From contig CALKEU010000013.1 of the NCBI GenBank assembly GCA_938084565.1, positions 1 to 64,000 of the forward strand: DNA of 64,000 nucleotides. Reading direction: 5' to 3'. Shown here in pieces: positions 1-7,356 of this stretch (position 1 is its first letter; each line of letters opens with the position of its first letter). This DNA is from Candidatus Kapaibacterium sp. Its GTDB lineage: Bacteria; Bacteroidota; Ignavibacteria; Kapaibacteriales; HRBIN21. A model generated the notes under the pieces. That model saw only the letters and a list, made by a program, of their open reading frames with translations, was not told the origin of the DNA and did not search any database. Position numbers and translations under genes: made by a program.

Positions 1-179
1 TGGATTCGGCCTGGATGTCCTCAGGGTTCTGCCCGAGCTCGGCCCAGAATTCCCTGAGCAGCTGGTCGATGGGGGCGCGGAAGGAGGCCTCGTTGAGTTT
101 GTTGGGCAGCAGCTCGTGCAGCAGTGCAAGGAGCCTGCCAGCATACGTGCGCACCGTGGACTCGAAAGGCGTGCTCATG
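1..179 (-). CDS. N-terminal fragment of an unknown protein
   Basis: Reading the minus strand from an ATG at 179 gives 59 codons without a stop that run off the left edge of the window. The protein begins MSTPFESTVRTYAGRLLALL and is rich in Leu, Glu and Gln; no domain is recognisable in the visible part. I accept it as a gene because a TATTTTTGC promoter-like element lies 38 nt upstream at 217-225 on the same strand. No signal peptide or membrane segment is visible in the fragment. Function unknown. Confidence 0.55.
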
Positions 180-216
180 GGGTGTTGGCAGCGTGGGTGT
201 ACCGCCCCAGGCGGAG

Positions 217-225
217 GCAAAAATA
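217..225 (-). promoter_or_regulatory. TAnnTTTGC promoter element for the left-edge gene
   Basis: The minus strand reads TATTTTTGC, matching the -7 type element (TAnnTTTG) known from Bacteroidota. It lies 38 nt upstream of the ATG at 179. No conserved -33 element is visible. Confidence 0.55.
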
Positions 226-286
226 GGGGATGCCGCCGAGCAGCAGGAGGGGGCCTTTGCGCTGAGCCCCAACAGACAGCCCCAGC

Positions 287-1570
287 CTACGCGTGCACTG
301 TGGCAAGCTGGCGGAGTTCCTGGAGGGTCAGCGATTTCGGCCGGACGATTGGGGTGCCGAGGATACGGTGGATGAGGGTCTGAGCGCAGATGCCCAGGGC
401 GCGGGAGACACCGAACATGACCGTGTAGAACTCGAACTCCCGCATGCCGGAGACGTAGAGCAGCACGCCGGAGATGGCGTCCACATTCGGCCAAGGGTTT
501 TGGGCCTTACCGTGGCGGCGGAGCACCTGCGGCACGATGCGATAGAGCTGATCGACGAGGGCGATGAGCTCGTGCTGGAGCTGCCAGCGGTGGGCAAACT
601 GCTGGAAGAGGAGGAAGCGGGGGTCAGTGACGCGGAGGACGGCGTGGCCGTAACCGGGGATGACGTGGCCGCTGGTGAGCCATTGCCAGAGCTCCTGTTC
701 GAGAGCTTCGTCGCTGGGCGAGGTGCCGAGCTTGCCGAGCAGCTGGAGGAGGAAGCGGAGGCACTCTTGGTTTGCCAAGCCGTGGAGTGGGCCGGCCAGG
801 CCATTCAGACCAGCGCTGATGGCGTAGAAGGGGTCAGAGAGGGCGGAGGCGACCGTATAGCCGGTCATGGCGCTGACGTTGCCGCCTTCGTGATCGCTGT
901 GGAGCACGAGATAGAGGCGGACAAGATCGCGAAACTGCCCCGTTGGGTCTGGAAGGCCGAGCATTGCGGCGTAGTTGGAGGCCCAATCCAGCGTTGGGTC
1001 TGGAGGAAGTGGCTCAGCCTGGTGGAAGCGGATACGGTAGATGCCAGCCGCAAGCGTCGTGATGCGGCTCAACAGCATCAGACAGTCCTCCAGCCAGGCA
1101 TGCCAGAGTTGTGCGCGGGGGACACCCTCTTCGAAGGCTCGGCGGAAGGCTGACTCACGCTCCATGGCCAGCAGTCCAAGGCTCAGCATGGCCATGGGGT
1201 GGCTGTCCGAGGGAAGGGCCTTCAAGGCTTGCCAGACGTAGTCGGGGACTGTAGCATGCTCGGCCCAGAATTGGCGCAGCCAGGCCGTCTGCTCGGCCGT
1301 GGGGAGCTCCCCCGTGCAGAGGAGCCAGAAGATCTCCTCAGGGGTGCGATCAGCCAGCTCAGCAATGGGGATGTCCCGGATGCGCAGCCCTTCGTTTGGC
1401 ACGACGAGGGAGGTTTCGCACAGGAGAGCCGGCACCCCGCGCATGCCGCCGATGACCTGGCGTGCCTGAAGCGTGGCGATAGTGGCTGTTCCGTGCTGTG
1501 CCAGGAAGGTTTGCAATTGCTCTTGCCACTGGGGAGCAAGCTCTGTCAAGCGCTGGTGTAGAGGGTGCAT
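287..1570 (-). CDS. gltA: Citrate synthase, mitochondrial-like Si type
   Basis: Condenses acetyl-CoA and oxaloacetate to citrate in the TCA cycle (cytoplasm). The 427-residue protein carries the catalytic triad in motifs GPLHGLAN (His263), PGYGHAVLR (His309) and NPWPNVDA (Asp364). The spacings of 46 and 55 residues equal those of pig mitochondrial citrate synthase (His274, His320, Asp375). Other stretches, such as SDHEGGNVSA near 225 and FGVSRALG near the C-terminus, also look mitochondrial rather than like E. coli GltA. An upstream in-frame ATG at 1708 would start upstream of the promoter element at 1626-1634 and nearly abut the tRNA gene, so I use the ATG at 1570. The gene is monocistronic and diverges from tRNA-Glu. 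Confidence 0.93.
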   Translation of the reverse strand: MHPLHQRLTELAPQWQEQLQTFLAQHGTATIATLQARQVIGGMRGVPALLCETSLVVPNEGLRIRDIPIAELADRTPEEIFWLLCTGELPTAEQTAWLRQFWAEHATVPDYVWQALKALPSDSHPMAMLSLGLLAMERESAFRRAFEEGVPRAQLWHAWLEDCLMLLSRITTLAAGIYRIRFHQAEPLPPDPTLDWASNYAAMLGLPDPTGQFRDLVRLYLVLHSDHEGGNVSAMTGYTVASALSDPFYAISAGLNGLAGPLHGLANQECLRFLLQLLGKLGTSPSDEALEQELWQWLTSGHVIPGYGHAVLRVTDPRFLLFQQFAHRWQLQHELIALVDQLYRIVPQVLRRHGKAQNPWPNVDAISGVLLYVSGMREFEFYTVMFGVSRALGICAQTLIHRILGTPIVRPKSLTLQELRQLATVHA

Positions 1571-1625
1571 TTGAAGGCTGTGAGCTGTTGGGAATACTTC
1601 CGGAGGCGCCAGATCGTACACGGGC

Positions 1626-1634
1626 GCAAACTTA
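1626..1634 (-). promoter_or_regulatory. TAnnTTTGC promoter element for citrate synthase
   Basis: TAAGTTTGC on the minus strand, 55 nt upstream of the ATG at 1570. It lies inside the longer possible reading frame starting at 1708 and so supports the shorter start. It faces away from the tRNA-Glu promoter, about 60 nt apart. Confidence 0.6.
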
Positions 1635-1694
1635 GCAAAGCCGCTGTGAACGGGCCTTGATGCTGCGTCAGGTAGAGGGAATGTGCAGGAGACG

Positions 1695-1703
1695 TAATTT
1701 TGC
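1695..1703 (+). promoter_or_regulatory. TAnnTTTGC promoter element for tRNA-Glu (and bcp)
   Basis: TAATTTTGC ends 9 nt before the 5' end of tRNA-Glu, the same spacing as the identical element before tRNA-Ser at 43403. It is the only promoter candidate seen for the peroxiredoxin gene that follows the tRNA. Confidence 0.65.
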
Positions 1704-1712
1704 ACCATTGAC

Positions 1713-1784
1713 GGCGCATTCGTCTAGCGGTTAGGACACCGCCCTCTCAAGGCGGAAACGGGGGTTCGACTCCCCCATGCGCTA
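1713..1784 (+). tRNA. tRNA-Glu (CTC anticodon)
   Basis: A full cloverleaf can be drawn. The acceptor is GGCGCAT/ATGCGCT with a G-U closing pair. The anticodon stem CCGCC/GGCGG encloses the loop CTCTCAA, giving anticodon CTC. The T arm is GGGGG-TTCGACT-CCCCC, and the discriminator is A1784. CCA is not encoded. The peroxiredoxin start codon follows after two nucleotides. Confidence 0.95.
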
Positions 1785-1786
1785 CG

Positions 1787-2260
1787 ATGGTATGGAGGCG
1801 AGTACAGGGCCGTAGGGCTCCGGCGTTTGAGCTTCCGGGTGATGACGGGGCCGTATGGGGGATAGAGGGGCTGCGGGGGCAATGGGTGGTGCTGGTTTTC
1901 TACCCTCGGGATTTCAGTCCGGTCTGCACGGCGCAGCTGTGCCACTACGGGCAGTGGTGGCAGCGGGAGCCGCTCCGGGGGGTTGTCGTGCTGGGGATCA
2001 GCCCGGACACGGTAGCACAGCACGGGCGCTTTCGGCAGCGATATCGGCTTCCCTTTCCGCTCCTGGCCGATGAGAGGCTGGAGGTCTTTCGCCGGTATGG
2101 GATGGTGCTCTTCGGGGTAATGCCGGCCCGGGGGATCGTGGTCATTGATCCGGAGGGGCAGATTCGGTGGTGGTGGCGGAGTCTGACGGGGCTACGGTAT
2201 CCTTCGGCGCAGCGCGTATGGCAGATTCTGCAGCGGTTGCAGTCCGTCGATGGGGCTTGA
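1787..2260 (+). CDS. bcp: Peroxiredoxin, PrxQ/BCP type
   Basis: Thiol peroxidase of the thioredoxin fold that reduces H2O2 and organic peroxides (157 residues, cytoplasmic, no signal peptide). The active-site stretch PRDFSPVCTAQLC puts the peroxidatic Cys at 47 and the resolving Cys at 52, the C-X4-C spacing typical of atypical two-Cys PrxQ enzymes. The ATG starts 2 nt after the tRNA-Glu discriminator base, so there is no room for a ribosome-binding site downstream of the tRNA. The N-terminal spacing to the conserved G-x-x-AP motif fits this start. The mRNA is probably released by tRNA 3' processing. The end overlaps the next gene by 11 nt. Confidence 0.88.
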   Translation: MVWRRVQGRRAPAFELPGDDGAVWGIEGLRGQWVVLVFYPRDFSPVCTAQLCHYGQWWQREPLRGVVVLGISPDTVAQHGRFRQRYRLPFPLLADERLEVFRRYGMVLFGVMPARGIVVIDPEGQIRWWWRSLTGLRYPSAQRVWQILQRLQSVDGA

Positions 2261-3242
2261 GCTCACCGAGCAGGAGCGGCAGTGGTTGCGGGAGCAGGCT
2301 GCGCAATGGGCAGAGACTGACGTTATCCCGGAGGAGGTCTGTGCATGGATATGGCAGCGGGGATGGTTTAAGCTCTTCGTACCGGCCAGCTGGGGGGGAC
2401 AGGAGGCGCAGCTTTCGCAGGCTGTGCGGCTCTATGAGGAGCTGGCTGAGCTGGATGGCAGTGTGGCGTGGCTGGTGCAGATTGGGGCCGGGGGTGGATT
2501 CTTCGTGCCCTTCTTAGAGCCTGACATAGCCCAGCAGCTCTTCTGCCCACCCGAAGCAGTGCTGGCCGGCTCAGGGGCTATCGGAGGGAGAGCGCACCGG
2601 GTTGCGGGGGGATATCGTCTCAGCGGGCGCTGGCGCTTTGCCAGCGGGGCACAGTATGCGACATTTTTCACAGCGAATGCGTGGGTGGAGGAGGAACAGG
2701 CCGTGCGCGCCTTTGTGCTGCTGCCTGAGCAGGTGCAGCGGGAGCGTGATTGGCACTCTCTCGGCATGCGGGCGACTTCGTCGTGGAGTATTGCCGTAAA
2801 TGAGGTGGTCGTGCCGGAGCAATACACCTTTGTCGTGGGTCAGAAGCGCTGGGAGCCGGGGCTTGCCGTCTACGGACTTCCCTTTGAGTTCTTCGCTGCG
2901 GCCTCCATTGGCGCTGTTGCGCTGGGGTTAGCCGTCGCTTTCGTGCAAGAGTTGCGGTCGCAAGGGGGGCTAGAGTGGGGGTGGCGTCTCATCCAGGCGG
3001 CGCGGCGGCTCTTCCACGAAGCAGTCGCGCAGGGGGAGGAGGCAGTCCGGAGTGGAGCAGAGCTCGGGGAACAGACTGTGCGCCTGCTGCGGGCTGCTGT
3101 AGCGCTGGCACGTCGCTGCTTTTGGGACCTCCTGCCGCGGGCGGGGATGGCTGCAGTGCTGGAAGGGAAGAGGCTGGGGCGCATCGTACGGGATTTCGTG
3201 ACGGTGTGTCAGCATCGGATGCTCTACACGGAGGGGGCATGA
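2250..3242 (+). CDS. Acyl-CoA dehydrogenase-like flavoprotein (possible class D monooxygenase)
   Basis: A 330-residue protein of the acyl-CoA dehydrogenase superfamily. It has an N-terminal helical part with LFVPASWGGQEA, a central beta domain (roughly residues 105-200, LSGRWRFASG) and a C-terminal four-helix bundle ending GRIVRDFVTVCQH. The central and C-terminal motifs resemble the Acyl-CoA_dh_2 group, which includes flavin-dependent monooxygenases of the HpaB/HsaA/DszC type, more than beta-oxidation dehydrogenases. I cannot place the catalytic base of true acyl-CoA dehydrogenases. It is shorter than the usual 370-400 residues. It overlaps bcp upstream and the permease downstream (ATGA), so the three are probably co-transcribed. 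No flavin reductase partner is in the window. Substrate unknown. Confidence 0.75.
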   Translation: MGLELTEQERQWLREQAAQWAETDVIPEEVCAWIWQRGWFKLFVPASWGGQEAQLSQAVRLYEELAELDGSVAWLVQIGAGGGFFVPFLEPDIAQQLFCPPEAVLAGSGAIGGRAHRVAGGYRLSGRWRFASGAQYATFFTANAWVEEEQAVRAFVLLPEQVQRERDWHSLGMRATSSWSIAVNEVVVPEQYTFVVGQKRWEPGLAVYGLPFEFFAAASIGAVALGLAVAFVQELRSQGGLEWGWRLIQAARRLFHEAVAQGEEAVRSGAELGEQTVRLLRAAVALARRCFWDLLPRAGMAAVLEGKRLGRIVRDFVTVCQHRMLYTEGA

Positions 3243-4462
3243 GGGAGTATGCCCAGCTCTTCGGGCTGCTGGGGAGGCGCTTTGCGCGGGTTGGTGTCGG
3301 GGGCTTCTTTCGGCTCTCCCGCGTTGTAGCCTTCGGGAGTGTCTTCCTGGGCAGCATGGCGCTGACGCTGGCGCTGGCCATTTTGGAGGGCTTTCAGCAG
3401 ACACTCTATGAGCAGGCGCTGCGCTTTACGTGGCATGTGCAGGTGCGTACCTTTGGTGGAGGGGCATTTGCTTACGGAGCCGTCGTGGAGCGTCTTGCGC
3501 AGGGATTTCCGGATGCCATTGTTGCGGCTGTGCGGGAGCGGGAGGCTCTGCTGCGGACGCGGGAGGGGATCGAGGGCGTGCTCCTGCGCGCACTGAGTAT
3601 ACCACCAGAGCGGAGCCCTGTCCCCCTGCGCTGCGTGGAGGGGAGCGCTGGATTTAGCTCGGACACGGCTGCTGAGGTGCTGCTCGGGGAGGCGCTTGCA
3701 CGAAAGCTTGGGGTCCGCGCAGGGGATACAGTGGTTGTCATAACAACCGATGGAAGCAAAGGGGAGCTCCGCCCGCTCGTACAGCAAGTGCGCGTGGTGG
3801 GTATCTACCGCAGTGGGCTCATGCGGTACGAGGAGCTCTATGTCTATCTGCCCTTTGGGCGGGCGGGCCTGTTATTGGGGTTGCCGGAGTTTGCCGCCAC
3901 GGGAGTTGATCTGCTGCTGCGGCGTGCATCGGTGGAGGCTCTGCGCTCGGCGCCGGCACAGGTGGAGCAGCTGCTGCGCTTTCCCTTCACTGCGCTGGGC
4001 CTCTACGAGCTGCATCAGCCCATGTTTGCCTGGATTGAGCTGCAACGAGTGCCCATTCCGCTGGTGTTAGGCTTGCTGAGCCTGGTGGCTGCCTTCAACG
4101 TGTTTACCTTCCTGGTGCTGCTGGTGGTGGAGCGGACACCCAGTTTCGCTATTCTGCAGGCCTTAGGGATGGGGCAGCGGCAGCTGCGGCATTTTCTGCT
4201 CTGGCAGGGGATTCGGCTCAGCGGGACAGCGGCAGTGGCAGGCTCTGCCGGAGCTCTGCTCTTGGCTGCCCTCCAGGAGTGGTTGGGGCTTATCCGCCTG
4301 CAGGGAGCCTTCTACTACGTGGATAGGCTGCCGGTGGCCTTCGTGTGGTGGCATCCGTTGGTGGTGATCGCTGTTGCTGTGCTCTTGGCTGGTGCGGCCA
4401 GCGTGATTCCCGCTCTGGTGGCGCGGCGCATCCCAGTGACGGCCCTGCTGCATCTGCGCTAG
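3239..4462 (+). CDS. FtsX-type ABC permease, LolC/LolE-like
   Basis: A 407-residue inner-membrane permease with the LolC/E/MacB layout: one TM segment near residues 30-50, a large periplasmic domain (about 55-275), then three TM segments near 280-310, 325-350 and 370-400. The signature ERTPSFAILQALGM after TM2 is the usual FtsX-family cytoplasmic loop. Family members work with an ATPase (LolD) to release lipoproteins from the inner membrane to LolA. LolA is encoded at 29646-30209, but no LolD is in the window. Its ATG overlaps the preceding stop (ATGA), which fixes this start over an upstream extension. The true substrate is not proven, because MacB-like exporters share the fold. Confidence 0.82.
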   Translation: MREYAQLFGLLGRRFARVGVGGFFRLSRVVAFGSVFLGSMALTLALAILEGFQQTLYEQALRFTWHVQVRTFGGGAFAYGAVVERLAQGFPDAIVAAVREREALLRTREGIEGVLLRALSIPPERSPVPLRCVEGSAGFSSDTAAEVLLGEALARKLGVRAGDTVVVITTDGSKGELRPLVQQVRVVGIYRSGLMRYEELYVYLPFGRAGLLLGLPEFAATGVDLLLRRASVEALRSAPAQVEQLLRFPFTALGLYELHQPMFAWIELQRVPIPLVLGLLSLVAAFNVFTFLVLLVVERTPSFAILQALGMGQRQLRHFLLWQGIRLSGTAAVAGSAGALLLAALQEWLGLIRLQGAFYYVDRLPVAFVWWHPLVVIAVAVLLAGAASVIPALVARRIPVTALLHLR

Positions 4463-4472
4463 GGCTGGGGCT

Positions 4473-4498
4473 TAAGATTTCCGCCATTAGGCCGATAC
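4473..4498 (+). promoter_or_regulatory. Sigma-28 (FliA)-like promoter for the flagellar operon
   Basis: TAAGATTT, 10 nt, then GCCGATAC. This closely resembles the flagellar sigma-28 consensus TAAAGTTT-N11-GCCGATAA, with seven of eight bases matching in the -10 half. It lies 59 nt upstream of flgF and faces it. It differs from the TAnnTTTGC elements elsewhere in the window. Confidence 0.7.
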
Positions 4499-4557
4499 TA
4501 CGGCGGGAAGGCTGGATGCCTTCTCGGGTGAAGTCGGATACGGTCTGAGGCAGCAGG

Positions 4558-5304
4558 ATGCTGCGCGAGATCTATACCGCGGCACTGGGCATGGTGCCGC
4601 AGTTAGTGCGGCTGGAGGTTGTGGCAAACAACTTAGCCAATCTCACTTCACTGGGCTATCGGCGGGAGCTCCTCTTCCAGCGTGCTCTCATTGAGGCGCA
4701 GCAGAATCTGGCCCATATCCCGGGGGAGGTGGAGGCGGCCGATGTACCGGTGGCAAGCTACACCGATTTCAGCCCTGGCGCGCTCCAGCAGACTGGCCAT
4801 CCCCTGGATGTAGCACTCGAGGGGCCGGGGTTCTTCGTTGTTCGGGATGCTCTCGGGCAGCTCTTTCTGACGCGGCGGGGACGCTTCCTGGCAAGCTCCG
4901 ATGGCACACTGAGCACGCCGGAGGGAAAGGCCGTTCTCGGGGTGGGTGGGGTACCGCTGCACGTGCCCCTTGAGAGCTCGGAGCCTCCGGTGATCACGCC
5001 AGAGGGAGAGCTGCGCGTGGGCTCGCTCGTTGTAGGGAGCTTCTGGGTGGTGTCGGTGCCGCCGGAGGGAGTCCAGCGCAGCGATGGGGTCGAGTTTGCT
5101 CTCCGTCCGGAGGTGCAGCTCCAGAGTCTGCAGCCCGGCCAGTACCGGCTCCTGCAGGGGTTTGTCGAGGGCTCCAACGTCAACCCCGTCGAGGAGCTTA
5201 TCCGGCTCATTGAGCTGCAGCGCCACTTTGAGCTGGGGCAGCGGGTCATCCGTGCTGGGGATAGCACGCTCGAGCGCAGCATTAGCATTGCACGTCTGGT
5301 CTAA
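4558..5304 (+). CDS. flgF: Flagellar proximal rod protein FlgF
   Basis: A 248-residue rod protein of the flg_bb_rod family. The N-terminal motif is VVANNLANLTSLGYRRE and the C-terminal helix contains SNVNPVEELIRLIELQRHFE, the pair of coiled segments that pack in the rod. It is exported by the flagellar type III apparatus, so no Sec signal is expected. It is shorter and more divergent than FlgG and comes first, as FlgF usually does. It is the first gene after the sigma-28-like promoter; flgG follows 17 nt later. A 10-codon ATG frame (4516-4548) sits in its leader. Confidence 0.87.
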   Translation: MLREIYTAALGMVPQLVRLEVVANNLANLTSLGYRRELLFQRALIEAQQNLAHIPGEVEAADVPVASYTDFSPGALQQTGHPLDVALEGPGFFVVRDALGQLFLTRRGRFLASSDGTLSTPEGKAVLGVGGVPLHVPLESSEPPVITPEGELRVGSLVVGSFWVVSVPPEGVQRSDGVEFALRPEVQLQSLQPGQYRLLQGFVEGSNVNPVEELIRLIELQRHFELGQRVIRAGDSTLERSISIARLV

Positions 5305-5321
5305 CCAATGCCGGAGGGAGG

Positions 5322-6113
5322 ATGGAGAAGACTCTGCGCACGGCCGCAACGGGATTAGCAGCGCAGCAGCGATTCATCGAGATCATCGCCCACAATTTGG
5401 CCAACGTTAACACGACGGCTTTCAAGCGCGTGCGCCCGGAGTTTCAGGACTTGCTCTACGAACGGCTCCGTACGGTGGGCACAAGTACAGTGCAGGGGGC
5501 AATGGAGAATGTGCACGAGGTGCACATTGGCAGCGGGACGGAGCTGGTAGCGACAACGCGGGTGCTGCTGCAAGGGGATATTCAGCCGACGAATAACCCG
5601 CTGGATGTGGCCATCAACGGGGATGGTTTCTTCGTTGTGCGCCGTCCAGATGGGGTGGTCCTCTATACGCGGGACGGCTCCTTCCGCTTAGATCGGCAGG
5701 GTCAGATTGTGACCAGCCACGGCTACGTACTCGAGCCCGGCATTGTAGTACCGGAGGATGCTGCAGAGATACGTATCAGCCGTGATGGGGTTGTCAGCGC
5801 TCTGCTATCCGATGGCCGAGGGGAGCAAGTGCTCGGGCAAATCCAGCTTGCTCGGTTCATCAATCCCGGTGGGTTGCGCTCTCTGGGGGAGAACCTCTAC
5901 GCAGAGACGGTCGCCTCTGGGCCGCCGCTGCTGGAGACTCCGGGACAGGGTTCGGTAGGAGAGCTGCTGCAAGCACATTTGGAGAGCTCCAATGTGGAGC
6001 TGGTCGAGGAGATGGTTAATCTCATCATGGCGCAGCGGGCCTACGAGCTCAATGCGAAGTCCATCCGCACAGCCGATGAGGTGTTACAGACGGCAGTGAA
6101 TCTGAAGGCATAG
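5322..6113 (+). CDS. flgG: Flagellar distal rod protein FlgG
   Basis: A 263-residue distal rod protein. The N-terminal segment IIAHNLANVNTTAFKRVRPE and the C-terminal segment SNVELVEEMVNLIMAQRAYE are near-canonical for FlgG, and the length matches the family (about 260). The middle contains the conserved PTNNPLDVAINGDGFFVV stretch. It builds the drive-shaft that crosses the P- and L-rings, whose genes follow. flgA starts 7 nt downstream. Confidence 0.95.
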   Translation: MEKTLRTAATGLAAQQRFIEIIAHNLANVNTTAFKRVRPEFQDLLYERLRTVGTSTVQGAMENVHEVHIGSGTELVATTRVLLQGDIQPTNNPLDVAINGDGFFVVRRPDGVVLYTRDGSFRLDRQGQIVTSHGYVLEPGIVVPEDAAEIRISRDGVVSALLSDGRGEQVLGQIQLARFINPGGLRSLGENLYAETVASGPPLLETPGQGSVGELLQAHLESSNVELVEEMVNLIMAQRAYELNAKSIRTADEVLQTAVNLKA

Positions 6114-6120
6114 GTGGGGC

Positions 6121-6783
6121 ATGGGACGATGGGTTGTCTGGATAGTGCTGCTGCCGATAGGGTGGATGAGAGCAGAGGAGCTCACCCGCCTTGCCATAGA
6201 GTGCGTGCGGCAGTGGGTGGGTCCATTGCCAGTCCAGATCCAGTGGTTGTCTGAGCCACGGCAGCTCGGAGCAGAGAGGGTCCAGCTACGCTGTGACAGT
6301 GGGCTGATCCAGCAAGGGCGGTTCATTGTCGAGCTATGGAATAACGGGCGCTGGAGTGGGCGGTGTGTGCTCTCAGGGCTGGTGCGGGTCTATGCCGCTG
6401 AGGTGCGGCTACGGCGTCCGGTGGAGGCCGGTGAGCCCATTGGCGAGGTAGAGCAGGGCATGCGCTGGATGAGCTTGGCGGAGTACTGGCGGCGCTTGCC
6501 CCCGGAGGAGGTACCTCGGGTTCGGGCGCGTCGGAAGCTGGCAGCCGGTCAAGTTGTGCTCCGTGCCGACTGCCTCTCGCAGGCAGGCGTCCGTCGCGGA
6601 GAGCGGCTGACGCTGCTGGCTCGCGTGGGAGCTGTCGAGGTCCGCACAATGGCACAGGCACTCGAGGACGGTGAGCCGGGCAGCTGGATCCGGGTGCGTC
6701 GTGACGGAGCAAGCCGTATCCTCTACGCCCGAGTGCTCGACGAGAGAACGGCTCTGGTCGAATTAGAAACGGTGCGGCCATGA
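6121..6783 (+). CDS. flgA: Flagellar P-ring assembly chaperone FlgA
   Basis: A 220-residue periplasmic protein with an N-terminal signal sequence (hydrophobic residues about 4-16) and a C-terminal SAF-like domain around 125-215 (KLAAGQVVLRADCL, then VRRGERLTLLARVGAVEVRT). FlgA helps FlgI polymerise into the P-ring. Sequence conservation in this family is low, and the call leans on the SAF signature and on lying between flgG and flgH. The end overlaps flgH by 4 nt. Confidence 0.85.
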   Translation: MGRWVVWIVLLPIGWMRAEELTRLAIECVRQWVGPLPVQIQWLSEPRQLGAERVQLRCDSGLIQQGRFIVELWNNGRWSGRCVLSGLVRVYAAEVRLRRPVEAGEPIGEVEQGMRWMSLAEYWRRLPPEEVPRVRARRKLAAGQVVLRADCLSQAGVRRGERLTLLARVGAVEVRTMAQALEDGEPGSWIRVRRDGASRILYARVLDERTALVELETVRP

Positions 6784-7340
6784 AGGCAGTACTCTGCTTC
6801 CCCGTGCTGTGTGTATGTCTCTGGGGTCAATGGGGGCTCTATGGGGCACGGTCGCTGACGGCGGATCTGCGGGCTGCCGCGGTGGGGGATGTTGTGACCA
6901 TTCTGGTTGTAGAGGATGCGCAGGCGAGCAATGCGGCACAGACGGCCGAACAGCGCAACAGCGAGCTGAGAATGGGGCTGCAGGGGAACTTCCAGCAGCT
7001 CGGCGCTGGGGCTGGCTGGCGCTTTCAGAGTGGCTCGGACATTCGTGGCCGCGGGGAGACCTCTCGCACGGAGCGGATTCGGGCTCGGCTCACTGCCCGG
7101 ATCGTGGCCATCGACACACTCGGCAATTTCGTCGTGGAAGGCCAGCGTACGACGCGCATCAATGGGGAGGAGCAGACAATTCGCATCCGCGGCAGAGTGC
7201 GTCCAATTGATCTAGGCCCGGACAACACCATCCCCTCGTATGCACTGGCCGAGCTGGTGCTCATCTACGAAGGCGATGGCAGCCTCTCGCGAGCTCAGGA
7301 GCCGGGGTTGATTGTACGTCTTTTGCGGCTGTTGTTCTAG
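6780..7340 (+). CDS. flgH: Flagellar L-ring protein FlgH
   Basis: A 186-residue outer-membrane ring protein. Conserved FlgH segments are AVGDVVTILVVEDAQASN, TARIVAIDTLGNFVVEGQ and INGEEQTIRIRGRVRPID. The export signal (residues 1-23) has Cys at 6, 11 and 13, but none sits in a clear lipobox (L-A/S-G/A-C), whereas enterobacterial FlgH is a lipoprotein. Cleavage by signal peptidase I or a degenerate lipobox are both possible. The start overlaps flgA (ATGA). Confidence 0.92.
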   Translation: MKAVLCFPVLCVCLWGQWGLYGARSLTADLRAAAVGDVVTILVVEDAQASNAAQTAEQRNSELRMGLQGNFQQLGAGAGWRFQSGSDIRGRGETSRTERIRARLTARIVAIDTLGNFVVEGQRTTRINGEEQTIRIRGRVRPIDLGPDNTIPSYALAELVLIYEGDGSLSRAQEPGLIVRLLRLLF

Positions 7341-7356
7341 CACCGAGGAGGCAGAG

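Noticed and set aside
246-266. Hairpin GGGGC-N11-GCCCC after citrate synthase as an intrinsic terminator
   Set aside because: Only 5 bp and no U-tract on either strand.
293-1153. A 286-codon plus-strand frame opposite citrate synthase
   Set aside because: Antisense to the catalytic core of a clear citrate synthase; the composition (Gly/Ala/Glu runs) is typical of shadow frames.
1570-1708. Longer citrate synthase start at 1708
   Set aside because: It would begin upstream of the promoter element at 1626-1634, nearly abut the tRNA gene, and add 46 residues with no family match.
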